DNA of 64,000 nucleotides from Methylotenera oryzisoli (GCF_004661485.1 NZ_PQVH01000006.1:1-64000), one strand, 5' to 3'; positions 48,418-60,539 are shown, counted from the first letter of the stretch. Numbers and translations: made by a program. The notes: generated from the sequence alone by a model not told the origin.

Positions 48418-49415
48418 CCCATTGCCCAAACTGCCAAACTCAATTCTTTGTTAGTGAAGACCAGCTCAAGCAGCATGGAGGCTTAGTGCGCTGCGGGCAG
48501 TGCCTGCACGTATTTAATGCCAAAGAGCAATTTGTCCCCACCAGCACACCTACACCAGAAAACACGGCATCCGTAGCACCTAACGCTACGGAAGCGGCCA
48601 CAGATACATCAGCCAATCGCAACGCACCGTCGACCTGGCCAGCAATTGATCTGAGTTTTGAAGAAGCCACTCCAGCTACGAATAGCCTAGAAGCTAACCC
48701 AGAACCTGCCGCACCGACAGTTGCTCAATCGAGCGTAACGTCAGCAGACACAGCATCTGCTAGCGAGCAACCCACGGCAACCATTACACATACTGGCGCA
48801 CTTGCTGAACTACCGCATGACCCAAGCAGCATAGCGGAACATCCGCCTAACGACACGGCGATACTAAACCTTTCCCACCATCACCCTAACGATTTTAACG
48901 AGCTAGCCAAGCACGCAAAGCGAGATGGCAAGAAAACTACTAGTCGCCGCTGGCTGTGGGCGTTAGGTACATTTGTATTCTTACTAAGCGCGGTGGCGCA
49001 AAGTGCCTATTTCTTACGCAATACCATCGCTATCTATTACCCCAATCTCAAACCGCAGCTAGTGCAAGCATGCCAACACCTAAAATGCAGCATAGAATTA
49101 CCCAAGCAAATTGAGTGGATTGTGATTGATGATTCTGACATGCAGGAAGATCTGGAACACACAGGGGTGATGCACTTGAGTAGCAGCCTCTTAAACAAAG
49201 CAAGCTTTGTGCAGGCGTACCCCAACCTGGAGTTAACTCTAACCAACACTGACGACAGCGCAGTGTTAAGACGTGTATTTAAGCCAGCTGAATATTTACC
49301 GCCACATACGGACATTGCTGCCGGCTTTAGTGCCGGCAATGAAATCAAAGTGAAGCTTGCCATCACCACGCAAGATGTTAACGTTGCAGGCTACCGTATT
49401 TACGTAACTTACTAA
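48405..49415 (+). CDS. Zinc-ribbon and DUF3426 membrane protein
   Basis: This 336-residue protein has an N-terminal MJ0042-type zinc ribbon (CPNCQTQFFV and RCGQCLHVF). A ~130-residue low-complexity linker and one membrane span (about 185-205, WLWALGTFVFLLSAVAQSAYF) follow. The C-terminal DUF3426 domain contains SSLLNKASFVQAYPNLELTL and ends YRIYVTY. Start ATG 48405 overlaps prmA; an earlier TTG is less likely. Adjacent position to prmA is conserved in betaproteobacteria. Function is unknown. Confidence 0.88.
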   Translation: MRDITHCPNCQTQFFVSEDQLKQHGGLVRCGQCLHVFNAKEQFVPTSTPTPENTASVAPNATEAATDTSANRNAPSTWPAIDLSFEEATPATNSLEANPEPAAPTVAQSSVTSADTASASEQPTATITHTGALAELPHDPSSIAEHPPNDTAILNLSHHHPNDFNELAKHAKRDGKKTTSRRWLWALGTFVFLLSAVAQSAYFLRNTIAIYYPNLKPQLVQACQHLKCSIELPKQIEWIVIDDSDMQEDLEHTGVMHLSSSLLNKASFVQAYPNLELTLTNTDDSAVLRRVFKPAEYLPPHTDIAAGFSAGNEIKVKLAITTQDVNVAGYRIYVTY

Positions 49416-49520
49416 CACTCTCCCACAAAACTTAAAACAATTGCTGCTTGACTTGCATCAATAAATACCTAGACCTTAAGTATACGATGGTAAAACCATA
49501 TGACTACATTGGATATTTAA

Positions 49521-51092
49521 ATGGAACAGCCTTCATCAAATATTGTTTCCAAACACTCCCTTTCTCTACTTTGGTTAATATGCTCGGTCATCGCCATATT
49601 GTTTACATCTGGTTTGTTAGTCTGGGTACAGCGTCTACTTGAAAGAAAAGTAGCAATACCTGAGTTTATAGGTATTGTTTTATCCAGCTTTATCTTCAAT
49701 GGGTTGGCTATTTATCTATTTGCAAGAAATAGCAAACAGATACTCTCTAGCAAAATATCAGCGCTGAATATTGACATCAGTGCTTTAAAACAAAGTGAAT
49801 CAAGACTACAAAGAGTTGAATATTACCAGCGCGCCTTTATTGATAGCCTACCTTTTATGGTCTGGCTCAAAGATGAAGAAAGTCGATTTATATCGGTTAA
49901 TAAAGTCCACGCCAATAACTATGGGGAGGACAGCCCTGAAAAGATGATTGGCAAAACAGATTTTGATTATTCACCGAAAGAGCTTGCTGAATATTATCGC
50001 CAAGAAGATTTAAGTGTTCTCGAATCGAGGCAACCAAAACTGGTCGATGAAACATTTATTGACCCAGAAGGCAAGACGCATTGGATAGAAACCTTCAAAG
50101 CACCAGTCACAGATAATGATGGAAATTTATTAGGTACTGTCGGGTTTGCACGTGATATTTCTGAGCAAAAAAGAATTGAAAATGAACTTAAAGTTTCGGC
50201 TATAGCCATGGAATCGCAAGAGGGTATTATTATCACGGATGCCAATTCCAGAATTCTAAAAATTAACGATGCGTTTACTAAAATAACAGGCTTTACTAGT
50301 GAAGAGGCAGTAGGCAACAGGATGACGCTATTAAAATCTGGTGTTCATGATGCAAACTTTTATAAAGAAATGTGGGAGTCAATTTCTACTCAAGGCTCAT
50401 GGCAAGGTGAGATTTGGAACAAACGCAAATGTGGTGAAATTTATCCAGAATGGCTAACTATTTCTGCCGTAAAAAATTCAGAGGGTATAGTGACCAACTA
50501 CGTTGGGACGATGATTGACATTACTGCTAGAAAATCAATTGAAGAGCGCGTTCATCATATGGCGCATTATGACCCTCTCACAGATCTGCCTAACCGCAGC
50601 CTACTAACTGACCGCTTGCATCAAGCCTTAGCGCAAGTACGTAGAGAAAACACTATGCTAGCGGTTATGTTTTTGGATTTGGATAAATTTAAAATAGTCA
50701 ATGACACGCTAGGCCACGATATTGGGGATGCCTTACTCAAAGCAGTAGCCATTCGCTTAACTAATTGCTTTAAAAGGCAAACAGATACCGTATCACGTCT
50801 TGGTGGCGATGAGTTTGTGGTTTTACTTGCCAAGATAGAAACAGAGCAAGATGTGGCAATGGTGGCTCAAGAAGTAATACAGTCGCTGACAGAAACTTTT
50901 TACATTGAAGAGCATGTGATTAATATTTCTTGCAGTATTGGTATTAGCTTGCATCCTAAAAATGGTAGTGATGTAGCATCATTGTTGCGTAGTGCTGACA
51001 ATGCAATGTATGAATCAAAACATGCGGGAAGAGGTTGCTTCAGATTCTATAATGATATTGCTAATCAATCATCTCAAGACAATCTGAGCTAA
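49521..51092 (+). CDS. PAS-PAS-GGDEF diguanylate cyclase
   Basis: This 523-residue inner-membrane protein has two membrane spans (about 13-38 and 49-70) and PAS domains near 105-220 and 225-340. A C-terminal GGDEF domain has the intact active site RLGGDEFVVLL (about 430), with HYDPLTDLPNRSLL before it. It should make cyclic di-GMP; no EAL domain follows. Its 3' end overlaps the convergent oxyR gene by 32 bases. Confidence 0.94.
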   Translation: MEQPSSNIVSKHSLSLLWLICSVIAILFTSGLLVWVQRLLERKVAIPEFIGIVLSSFIFNGLAIYLFARNSKQILSSKISALNIDISALKQSESRLQRVEYYQRAFIDSLPFMVWLKDEESRFISVNKVHANNYGEDSPEKMIGKTDFDYSPKELAEYYRQEDLSVLESRQPKLVDETFIDPEGKTHWIETFKAPVTDNDGNLLGTVGFARDISEQKRIENELKVSAIAMESQEGIIITDANSRILKINDAFTKITGFTSEEAVGNRMTLLKSGVHDANFYKEMWESISTQGSWQGEIWNKRKCGEIYPEWLTISAVKNSEGIVTNYVGTMIDITARKSIEERVHHMAHYDPLTDLPNRSLLTDRLHQALAQVRRENTMLAVMFLDLDKFKIVNDTLGHDIGDALLKAVAIRLTNCFKRQTDTVSRLGGDEFVVLLAKIETEQDVAMVAQEVIQSLTETFYIEEHVINISCSIGISLHPKNGSDVASLLRSADNAMYESKHAGRGCFRFYNDIANQSSQDNLS

Positions 51093-51963
51093 TCGCCTTA
51101 ATTGCATCAGCTACACATTTTACCGCCAGGTCTCTCGCATAGCTTTTACGCCAGGCTAACGCTACTCTGCGCACAGGCACGGGGTCTGAAAATGGAATCA
51201 CTCTCACCAATGGATTTAAATATCGGTCGGTTGCTGCACTGCATGGCAATACTGTAATGCCCAGATTAGAAGCAACCATATTGCGTATGGTTTCTAAAGA
51301 GTTACCCTGCAATACTTGCCCTTTGCGCGACAAATCGGGGCAAGCCTGCAACACTTGGTGGCTGTAACAGTGCCCGCTGTTTAATAGCAGGACATTCTCA
51401 TCGGCCAGTTCATCAGCACTCACGGAGGCGCGGCCTGCCCAAGCGTGATTAACCGGCACCATCACTAGGTATTGCTCATCATATAGCGGCAATGTATTAA
51501 TTCCGGCCACCTCAAACGGCAACGCAACAACCGCTGCGTCAATCACGCCATTCTTGAGTTGAGACTCCAATTGAACAGTTAGATTCTCTTCAATATCCAA
51601 AGGCATATCAGGTGCATTCTGTCGCAAAATGGGGATAAGCTCAGGCAACAGGTACGGACCCACCGAGTAGATTAAACCAAGCCTGAATACGCCACCCAAC
51701 TGATTATTACCCTGCAGGGCAATCTCACGAATATAGTTCACTTCCTCGATGGCTTTAATTGCCTGCTCAATAATCTTTTCACCAATAGGTGTTGGGTTAA
51801 TGTCAGTACGGCTACGTTCAAAGATCTGTACGCCTAAATCTTCTTCCAGCTTCTTAATCGCCAAACTGAGGGCAGGCTGGCTGACGTAACACTTCTCGGC
51901 AGCACGCCTAAAGTTGCGCTCTTTTGCCACAGCCACCACAAAACGTAATTCACTTAGTGTCAT
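51061..51963 (-). CDS. oxyR: OxyR hydrogen-peroxide sensor regulator
   Basis: This 300-residue LysR-type regulator has a helix-turn-helix (RRAAEKCYVSQPALSLAIKKLEEDLG). The peroxide-sensing cysteines are spaced as in E. coli: GHCYSHQVLQAC (nine residues apart). The start is ATG 51963 (MTLSELRFVV), the usual OxyR beginning; a GTG three codons upstream is possible. It is divergent from katG, its classical target. Confidence 0.95.
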   Translation of the reverse strand: MTLSELRFVVAVAKERNFRRAAEKCYVSQPALSLAIKKLEEDLGVQIFERSRTDINPTPIGEKIIEQAIKAIEEVNYIREIALQGNNQLGGVFRLGLIYSVGPYLLPELIPILRQNAPDMPLDIEENLTVQLESQLKNGVIDAAVVALPFEVAGINTLPLYDEQYLVMVPVNHAWAGRASVSADELADENVLLLNSGHCYSHQVLQACPDLSRKGQVLQGNSLETIRNMVASNLGITVLPCSAATDRYLNPLVRVIPFSDPVPVRRVALAWRKSYARDLAVKCVADAIKAISSDCLEMID

Positions 51964-51975
51964 TGATAGCACTCT

Positions 51976-51996
51976 GCTTATGTATTATCGATAAGC
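51976..51996. promoter_or_regulatory. Candidate OxyR operator
   Basis: GCTTAT (51976-51981) and ATAAGC (51991-51996) form a LysR-type dyad, with a nested TTATCGATAA (51985-51994). It lies 13 bases before the oxyR start and on the katG side. ATAG/CTAT-like elements are only partly matched, so the assignment is tentative. A possible rightward -10, TATACA, is at 52049-52054. Confidence 0.45.
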
Positions 51997-52122
51997 ATAG
52001 CATATCAATAAAATTAAAACATTCAATTATACAAATCAACATTAGGTCTATACACTGGTCTCACTTGCTACTCAACATTGCTTTTCTAAACCATCGAGAT
52101 GGCAACATAAATGGAGAGAATA

Positions 52123-54518
<2,396 letters not shown>

Positions 54519-54549
54519 TTGCACTAGCCAAGCATAGGCGTCACACAAT

Positions 54550-54586
54550 AAAAAGCCCCAACCTGAATCAAGGTTGGGGCTTTTTT
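54550..54586. terminator. Strong bidirectional terminator after katG
   Basis: AAAAGCCCCAACCT (54551-54564) pairs perfectly with AGGTTGGGGCTTTT (54571-54584), and T-runs occur on both strands. It ends katG and can also end the convergent ETF-QO gene, 92 bases away. Confidence 0.93.
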
Positions 54587-54677
54587 AATGGCTCAAGATT
54601 TATCACCCAATTTAAGCTGCGCGCTTACTTGCTTAAAACAAGCATCTGTCACGCAGAGCGTATTGATACGCGTGTTA

Positions 54678-56342
54678 CTACATGCCCATGTAAGTTGGGC
54701 CACTGCCGCCCTCTGGTGGCACCCAAACAATATTTTGCGTTGGGTCTTTAATATCGCATGTTTTGCAATGTATGCAATTTTGCGCATTAATGTGTAAATA
54801 ATTAGCGTCTTTCGTCCTCACTATTTCATACACACCTGCTGGGCAATAGCGCTGCTCAGGCGCGTCATAGTTGGCTAAGTTAACGCTGATAGGTACGTTT
54901 TTGTCTAACAGCGTCAAATGGCAAGGCTGATTTGCATCATGTGCAAGATTGCTCAAGCTGATTGAGTTGAGGCGATCAAAGCTATACACACCATCGGGTT
55001 TTGCATAATGGATAACTGGCATTTCAGCAGCCGGCCTAGTGCACTCATGGTCAGCCTTCTGGTGCCTCAGCGTCCATGGTAAGCGGATATTCAGCGCGTG
55101 CAGCCACATCTCAATACCGCCCAACAAAGTACCGCCCCAACTGCCAAATCTCGATAACAGCGGTTTGACATTACGCACCGCATCCAAATCACGCCACACC
55201 CATGAATCTTTAAGCGCTTGCGGATATGTTTCCAGCAACCGGCTATCTTGTTTCCCCGCCTGCGTTAAGGCGTTAAATACGGCTTCTGCTGCCAACATAC
55301 CTGATTTCATTGCATTATGGCTACCTTTGATGCGCGGCACATTGACCATGCCGGCACTGCAACCAATCAGCGCACCACCGGGAAAAATCAACTCAGGCCA
55401 AGCTTGTACGCCACCTTCACTAATCGCACGTGCGCCATAACTTAAACGCTCGCCATCTTTCAGCAAGGCTTTAATCGCAGGGTGTGTTTTAAAGCGCTGG
55501 AACTCATCAAATGGAGAAAGATGTGGATTAGCGTAGTCCAGATGCACCACAAAGCCGATTGACACTAACTGTTCGCCATAATGGTAAATAAAAGAACCAC
55601 CTCCGGTATCAGCACTTAGCGGCCAACCGATGCTATGTTGCACCAAGCCTGCACGATGCTGCGCCGCAGGCACGCGCCATACCTCTTTGAAACCTAAACC
55701 ATATTTCTGCGGTGAAGACTGTTGACGTAGCCCGTACTTACTTTCCAGCTCACGCGTGAGTGAGCCACGCGTGCCCTCTGCCACCAAGGTATATTGCGCC
55801 CTAATCTCAATGCCCTGCGTGAACTGCGCTGTTTCTGCACCATGTGAATCACGGCCCATGTCGCCGGTAATCACGCCCACCACTTGCTGCTGCTCGTCGT
55901 AGAGCATAGCCTGCGCCGCAAAACCTGCGTAGATTTCTACACCTACGGCATCTGCCTGCTCACCCAGCCAGCGGCTAACATCACCCAGACTTACAATATA
56001 ATTGCCTTGGTTACTCATCAGAGGTGGCATCAACCAATGTGGAATCGACCACGATTTAGTTTGCCCCAACAGCAAAAACTCATCTTCATTGACGCTGGTA
56101 TGTACTGGCGCACCTTTTTCACGCCAATCCGGAATCAGCTCATTCAAAGCGATAGGGTCTATCACCGCGCCAGATAGAATATGCGCGCCAACTTCGGCCG
56201 CTTTTTCGAGCACACATACACTGAGCTCCTGCCCAGCTGCATTTGCCAGCTGCTTAAGCCGAATCGCTGCCGCCAAGCCAGCTGGCCCAGCCCCTACAAT
56301 CAAAACATCATAATTCATTACATCGCGTTGCACATCTGTCAT
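54678..56342 (-). CDS. Electron transfer flavoprotein-ubiquinone oxidoreductase
   Basis: This 554-residue membrane-associated flavoprotein moves electrons from ETF to ubiquinone. FAD binding is by YDVLIVGAGPAGLAAAIRL. The C-terminal 4Fe-4S ligands are in RYCPAGVYEI and NCIHCKTCDIKDP. It is transcribed leftwards, 14 bases after the LysR gene, across from etfB-etfA. Together they form a complete ETF route to the quinone pool. Confidence 0.97.
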   Translation of the reverse strand: MTDVQRDVMNYDVLIVGAGPAGLAAAIRLKQLANAAGQELSVCVLEKAAEVGAHILSGAVIDPIALNELIPDWREKGAPVHTSVNEDEFLLLGQTKSWSIPHWLMPPLMSNQGNYIVSLGDVSRWLGEQADAVGVEIYAGFAAQAMLYDEQQQVVGVITGDMGRDSHGAETAQFTQGIEIRAQYTLVAEGTRGSLTRELESKYGLRQQSSPQKYGLGFKEVWRVPAAQHRAGLVQHSIGWPLSADTGGGSFIYHYGEQLVSIGFVVHLDYANPHLSPFDEFQRFKTHPAIKALLKDGERLSYGARAISEGGVQAWPELIFPGGALIGCSAGMVNVPRIKGSHNAMKSGMLAAEAVFNALTQAGKQDSRLLETYPQALKDSWVWRDLDAVRNVKPLLSRFGSWGGTLLGGIEMWLHALNIRLPWTLRHQKADHECTRPAAEMPVIHYAKPDGVYSFDRLNSISLSNLAHDANQPCHLTLLDKNVPISVNLANYDAPEQRYCPAGVYEIVRTKDANYLHINAQNCIHCKTCDIKDPTQNIVWVPPEGGSGPTYMGM

Positions 56343-56356
56343 TTAAAGACCGTCCT

Positions 56357-57283
56357 TTAAGCTATTTCTGGCAAATTAACTTGATCGCTGCGTTCCGCGC
56401 CAATCACCATTTTTTTGCATATCATGATAAATTCACGCATACCTGTTGTCTGATACTTTTGCTTGTGCCAGAGAAAGTAAAAATATCTTCCCAAGCTGAG
56501 TTCTGGTGTTGCTAACGGCACCAAGCTACCTCGACGAAAAGCGTCTTTCAACGCCAAGCGCGAGATACAGCCGATGCCCAAGCCAGATTCTACTGCCCGC
56601 TTAATTGCCTCGGTGTGCTCCAGTTCCAGACGGATATGCAGCCTCGCGTTGTTATTATGAAAAGCACGATCAAAAGTTGCCCGGGTACCAGACCCCTGCT
56701 CTCTTAAAATCCATTGCTCCTGCAATAATTGTTCTATCGAAATTGCTTTTAACTTGGCCAACGGATGATTAGGCGCAGCAAAAACGACCAGTTCATCTGC
56801 CACCCAGCGCTGCACCTCTATATCCGGATGGTTACAGTCCCCTTCAATCAAGCCCAGATCCAGCTCATGATTAGCGACTTGCTGCACAATGGTGCTGGTG
56901 TTGTGTACTTGTAATTGAATACGGCTTTCAGGATGGTCCTGCAAAAACTTTGCGACCAGCATTGTGGCAAGATAATTGCCAACCGTTAAGGTTGCGCCAA
57001 TTTTCATATAGCCAAAACCCACATGACCGCGCAACATATTTTCTATTTCACTTGCCCGGTCTAATAGCTCTACAGCCTTGGGAAGTAGCTGTAGCCCGGT
57101 TTCATTGATGCGTAGCGTTTTACCTACACGATCAAAAAGCTGCAGGTCGAATTGTCGCTCCAGCTCGCTCAGTGCTGTGCTGGTTGCCGATTGTGATAAC
57201 GCTAAAGCATCGGCTGCGCGCGAGACACTCTCGGTACGACTGATGACAACAAAAATCTCTAGTTGCCTTAGGGTATATTTCAT
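56357..57283 (-). CDS. LysR-family transcriptional regulator (YeiE-like)
   Basis: This 308-residue regulator has an N-terminal winged helix (TESVSRAADALALSQSATSTAL) and a C-terminal ligand-binding domain (EQWILREQGSGTRATFDRAF). It resembles the YeiE/CysB-CbbR side of the LysR family. It sits between ETF-QO (same strand) and divergent etfB, so it probably controls the ETF genes. Ligand is unknown. Confidence 0.93.
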   Translation of the reverse strand: MKYTLRQLEIFVVISRTESVSRAADALALSQSATSTALSELERQFDLQLFDRVGKTLRINETGLQLLPKAVELLDRASEIENMLRGHVGFGYMKIGATLTVGNYLATMLVAKFLQDHPESRIQLQVHNTSTIVQQVANHELDLGLIEGDCNHPDIEVQRWVADELVVFAAPNHPLAKLKAISIEQLLQEQWILREQGSGTRATFDRAFHNNNARLHIRLELEHTEAIKRAVESGLGIGCISRLALKDAFRRGSLVPLATPELSLGRYFYFLWHKQKYQTTGMREFIMICKKMVIGAERSDQVNLPEIA

Positions 57284-57290
57284 ACACTCC

Positions 57291-57347
57291 TATATCTATT
57301 TCACAGATATATAATATCTTTACAATCTAATTTATATATATTATACG
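57291..57347 (+). promoter_or_regulatory. LysR-type operator and etfB promoter candidate
   Basis: TATATCT (57291-57297) and AGATATA (57305-57311) are perfect inverted arms with the T-N11-A form of LysR sites. Downstream, TTTACA (57319-57324) is 17 bases from TATACG (57342-57347), a moderate sigma-70 promoter for etfB. The dyad is about 50 bases upstream of the expected transcript start, where LysR activators bind. It is only 8 bases from the lysR start, allowing autoregulation. Confidence 0.5.
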
Positions 57348-57385
57348 CTGATGTAAAATACGCAGCAATTACTGAGGAAATTGCA

Positions 57386-58138
57386 ATGAAAATATTGGTC
57401 GCAATAAAACGTGTCGTCGATTACAACATCAAAGTGCATATCAAGCCTGATGGCTCAAATGTAGAGACTGACGGCGTAAAGATGAGTGTAAACCCATTTG
57501 ATGAAAATGCAATCGAAGAAGCCTTAAAACTAAAAGAAAAAGGCATTGCATCTGAAGTGGTTGTGGTGTCTTTGGGTAGTGCAGCAAATCAAGATGTATT
57601 AAGGCACGGTCTGGCCATGGGCGCCGACCGCGCTGTGCTGATTGAAAGTGATGAAGAACTACAACCATTGGCCGTTGCCAAACTACTGAAGGCTTTGGTA
57701 GACCGTGAGCAACCGGGGTTGATTATGTTAGGCAAACAAGCGGTAGATGATGACGCAGGGCAAACTGGTCAAATGTTAGCTGCGTTACTCAATTACCCAC
57801 AAGCCACTTACGTATCAGCAATCACCATTAACGGTAACGAAGTGGTAGCCACACGTGAAGTAGATGGCGGCACAGAAACCATAGGTTTGAACCTGCCTGC
57901 AGTGATTACCGCAGACCTGCGTTTAAACCACCCACGTTTTGTAAAACTACCAAACCTAATGATGGCGAGAAAAAAACCGATTGAGACAATCAAGGCTGCT
58001 GAATTTGGTGTGGATACCAAACCACGTTTGCAGTTGTTAAAAGTAGCAGAGCCGCCAGCAAGAAAGGCTGGCATTAAAGTGGGCAGCGTACAAGAATTGC
58101 TGACGAAATTGCGCGAGCATGAAGGAATACAACTATGA
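57386..58138 (+). CDS. etfB: Electron transfer flavoprotein beta subunit
   Basis: This 250-residue subunit binds AMP in the ETF heterodimer. KILVAIKRVVDYNIKVHI, MSVNPFDENAIEEAL and GKQAVDDDAGQTGQMLAALL are typical of respiratory (group I) ETFs. A GAGGAAATT ribosome site precedes the start. Its end overlaps etfA by 4 bases. Confidence 0.97.
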   Translation: MKILVAIKRVVDYNIKVHIKPDGSNVETDGVKMSVNPFDENAIEEALKLKEKGIASEVVVVSLGSAANQDVLRHGLAMGADRAVLIESDEELQPLAVAKLLKALVDREQPGLIMLGKQAVDDDAGQTGQMLAALLNYPQATYVSAITINGNEVVATREVDGGTETIGLNLPAVITADLRLNHPRFVKLPNLMMARKKPIETIKAAEFGVDTKPRLQLLKVAEPPARKAGIKVGSVQELLTKLREHEGIQL

Positions 58139-59067
58139 AAACCCTAATTCTAGCCGAACATAACGGCACCACACTGCATGCATCCGCTTATCAGGCGGTA
58201 ACGGCTGCGCAGTCCTGGAATACCCCGATTGATATTTTAGTGACTGGCAGCAACGTCAGTGCTATTGCACAGCAAGCCGCGTTAATTGATGGCGTAGCGC
58301 GCGTTATTCAAATCGATGCCGAACATTTAGCGCACCAACTCGCTGAAGATGTGTCACAGATTATCGCCAATATTGCTAATGAATACAGCGTGGTGTTAGC
58401 TGCGCATTCATCGTTTAGCCGTAACATATTGGCACGTGCCGCTGCGTTGCTTGATGTTGCCATGATTTCTGACGTACTGGAAATTCAAGACAGCAACACC
58501 TACGTGCGTGCGGTGTACGCTGGCAACATATACACCACGGTACAAAGCACAGACCGCATTCAACTGCTGACTGTACATAGTAGCAACTTTGGCGCAGCCA
58601 GTGCGCATACGCAAAGTGCTGAAATCAACACAGTAGTAGCCCCGGCAGTGCAGCATCAAACCCGCTGGTTATCTGAAACACGCACATCATCAGACCGTCC
58701 TGCACTAAGCACAGCAAAAATCGTTATTTCTGGCGGTCGCTCATTAGGCAGCGCAGAAACATTTGAACAAGTACTAGCACCGCTAGCCGCTAGACTTGGT
58801 GCTGCGCTCGGCGCCACTAGAGCTGCGGTAGATGCAGGCTACGCACCTAACGATATCCAGGTAGGCCAAACCGGTGTAACCGTCGCGCCTGATTTATATA
58901 TCGCGGTTGGCGTGTCAGGTGCCGTGCAACACACCTACGGGATGAAAGACAGCAAAGTCGTGGTTGCCATCAACCAAGACCCTGATGCGCCTATCTTCCA
59001 AGTGGCAGACTACGGGCTAGTTGCCGACTTATTTGAAGTGATTCCAGAACTGACTGCAGCCATTTAA
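58135..59067 (+). CDS. etfA: Electron transfer flavoprotein alpha subunit
   Basis: This 310-residue FAD-binding subunit has VISGGRSLGSAETFEQVL, GQTGVTVAPDLYIAVGVSGAVQH-type FAD motifs and the final INQDPDAPIFQVADYG. It is coupled to etfB and followed 27 bases later by a ferredoxin-NADP reductase gene. In methylotrophs such ETFs accept electrons from tri- or dimethylamine dehydrogenases; none is in this window. Confidence 0.97.
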   Translation: MKTLILAEHNGTTLHASAYQAVTAAQSWNTPIDILVTGSNVSAIAQQAALIDGVARVIQIDAEHLAHQLAEDVSQIIANIANEYSVVLAAHSSFSRNILARAAALLDVAMISDVLEIQDSNTYVRAVYAGNIYTTVQSTDRIQLLTVHSSNFGAASAHTQSAEINTVVAPAVQHQTRWLSETRTSSDRPALSTAKIVISGGRSLGSAETFEQVLAPLAARLGAALGATRAAVDAGYAPNDIQVGQTGVTVAPDLYIAVGVSGAVQHTYGMKDSKVVVAINQDPDAPIFQVADYGLVADLFEVIPELTAAI

Positions 59068-59094
59068 AAAAATTTAAACTAAAAGAAACCAACT

Positions 59095-59871
59095 ATGAGT
59101 AAATATTCTACCGAACGCATCTTAAGCGTACACCACTGGAACGACACCCTGTTCAGCTTTAAAACCACACGCGACCCTGGCTTACGCTTTGAAAATGGCC
59201 AGTTTGTCATGATCGGCCTTGAGGTTGATGGCCGCCCACTTACGCGCGCTTACAGTATCGCTAGCCCAAACTATGAAGAACACTTGGAGTTCTTTAGCAT
59301 TAAAGTACCAAATGGGCCGCTCACATCAAGATTACAGCACTTGAAAGTAGGTGACGACCTGCTAGTAAGTAAAAAACCGACTGGCACATTGGTCACTCAC
59401 GATTTGAAACCAGGTAGAAATCTGTACTTTCTATCTACAGGTACAGGTCTAGCGCCTTTTATGAGCCTGATTCAAGACATTGAAGTATATGACCGCTTTG
59501 AAAAAGTAGTGTTAATCCACGGTGTACGTCATGTGAACGAATTGGCTTATGCTGACTTTATTGAAAAAGAACTACCAAACAATGAGTTCTTTGGTGAAGA
59601 AGTACGTAAAAAACTGATTTACTACCCAACGGTGACCAGAGACCCGTTCCGCAATCAAGGCCGCTTAACCGACCTCATTAACTCAGGTAAACTATTTGAA
59701 GATATCGGCCTGCCACCGCTAGATCCAGCGAATGACAAAGCCATGATTTGCGGTAGCCCGCAAATGCTTAAAGATACCGAAGAGCTATTGGACTCAAGAG
59801 GATTTATCGTTTCACCACGCGTAGGCCAGCCAGGTGACTACGTAATTGAGCGCGCATTCGTAGAGAAATAA
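59095..59871 (+). CDS. fpr: Ferredoxin--NADP reductase
   Basis: This 258-residue bacterial-type FAD protein moves electrons between NADPH and ferredoxin or flavodoxin. FAD-binding RAYSIASPNYEEHLEF, NADP-binding FLSTGTGLAPFMSLI and the C-terminal ERAFVEK are typical. Its place in the etfB-etfA transcript is notable and suggests shared redox control. Confidence 0.95.
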   Translation: MSKYSTERILSVHHWNDTLFSFKTTRDPGLRFENGQFVMIGLEVDGRPLTRAYSIASPNYEEHLEFFSIKVPNGPLTSRLQHLKVGDDLLVSKKPTGTLVTHDLKPGRNLYFLSTGTGLAPFMSLIQDIEVYDRFEKVVLIHGVRHVNELAYADFIEKELPNNEFFGEEVRKKLIYYPTVTRDPFRNQGRLTDLINSGKLFEDIGLPPLDPANDKAMICGSPQMLKDTEELLDSRGFIVSPRVGQPGDYVIERAFVEK

Positions 59872-59896
59872 GGCTTGATAAAATAAAGCAGCAAAC

Positions 59897-59927
59897 CTCA
59901 AGCACGTGATTGCATCATGTGCTTGAG
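59897..59927. terminator. Hairpin at the convergent ends of fpr and dedA
   Basis: CTCAAGCAC (59897-59905) pairs with GTGCTTGAG (59919-59927), and inside it TGAT pairs with ATCA. It lies in the last codons of dedA and 25 bases after fpr. No T-run is present, so a termination role is only possible. Confidence 0.4.
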
Positions 59928-60539
59928 AAACACCCAAACCGCAGGCAAGCTAGGAATAACAATCAGCGCCAGCGCCACCACAGAGAAGTTAGCCTGTACC
60001 CACGGGTGATTCCCCACCAAAAAGCCGATACCGGTTAAGCCACAAACCCAAATCAAACCGCCTATCACGTTATAAAAAGCAAACTTTGGATAGGTCATCT
60101 GAGCCACGCCGGCAACAAATGGGGTAAAGGTGCGGATAAATGGTAAAAACCTGCCTACCACGATAGTGATAGCACCATGCTCCTCATAAAATGCATGCGT
60201 CTTGTTAAACGCATCTTTATTAAACCAGCGCGAGTTCTGCCAAGCAAACACCCTATGTCCAACCCATTTTCCTACTGAATAATTAACCGCATCACCGCTA
60301 ATAGCTGCCAGTGAAAGCAATGCCATCAATAACGGCAGACTCATGCCGCCAACCGCAGCAATAGCACCCGCCACAAACAGCAGTGAGTCTCCCGGCAAGA
60401 AAGGCATGGCTACCAAACCGGTTTCTATAAATATGATCAGAAACAAAAGTACGTAAATCCACACACCCCAAGTGCTGGCTACAACCGCCAAATGTTTATC
60501 CAAATGCAAAAATAAATCCAACATATTCTGTATATCCAT
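59898..60539 (-). CDS. DedA family membrane protein
   Basis: This 213-residue protein of the DedA/VTT family has about five hydrophobic spans. Signatures are FIETGLVAMPFLPGDSLLFVAGAIA and GRFLPFIRTFTPFVAGVAQM. Members translocate polyprenyl- or other phospholipids and affect membrane homeostasis. The start is ATG 60539 with GAGGGG upstream; an ATG 13 codons earlier is less well placed. Confidence 0.94.
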   Translation of the reverse strand: MDIQNMLDLFLHLDKHLAVVASTWGVWIYVLLFLIIFIETGLVAMPFLPGDSLLFVAGAIAAVGGMSLPLLMALLSLAAISGDAVNYSVGKWVGHRVFAWQNSRWFNKDAFNKTHAFYEEHGAITIVVGRFLPFIRTFTPFVAGVAQMTYPKFAFYNVIGGLIWVCGLTGIGFLVGNHPWVQANFSVVALALIVIPSLPAVWVFLKHMMQSRA

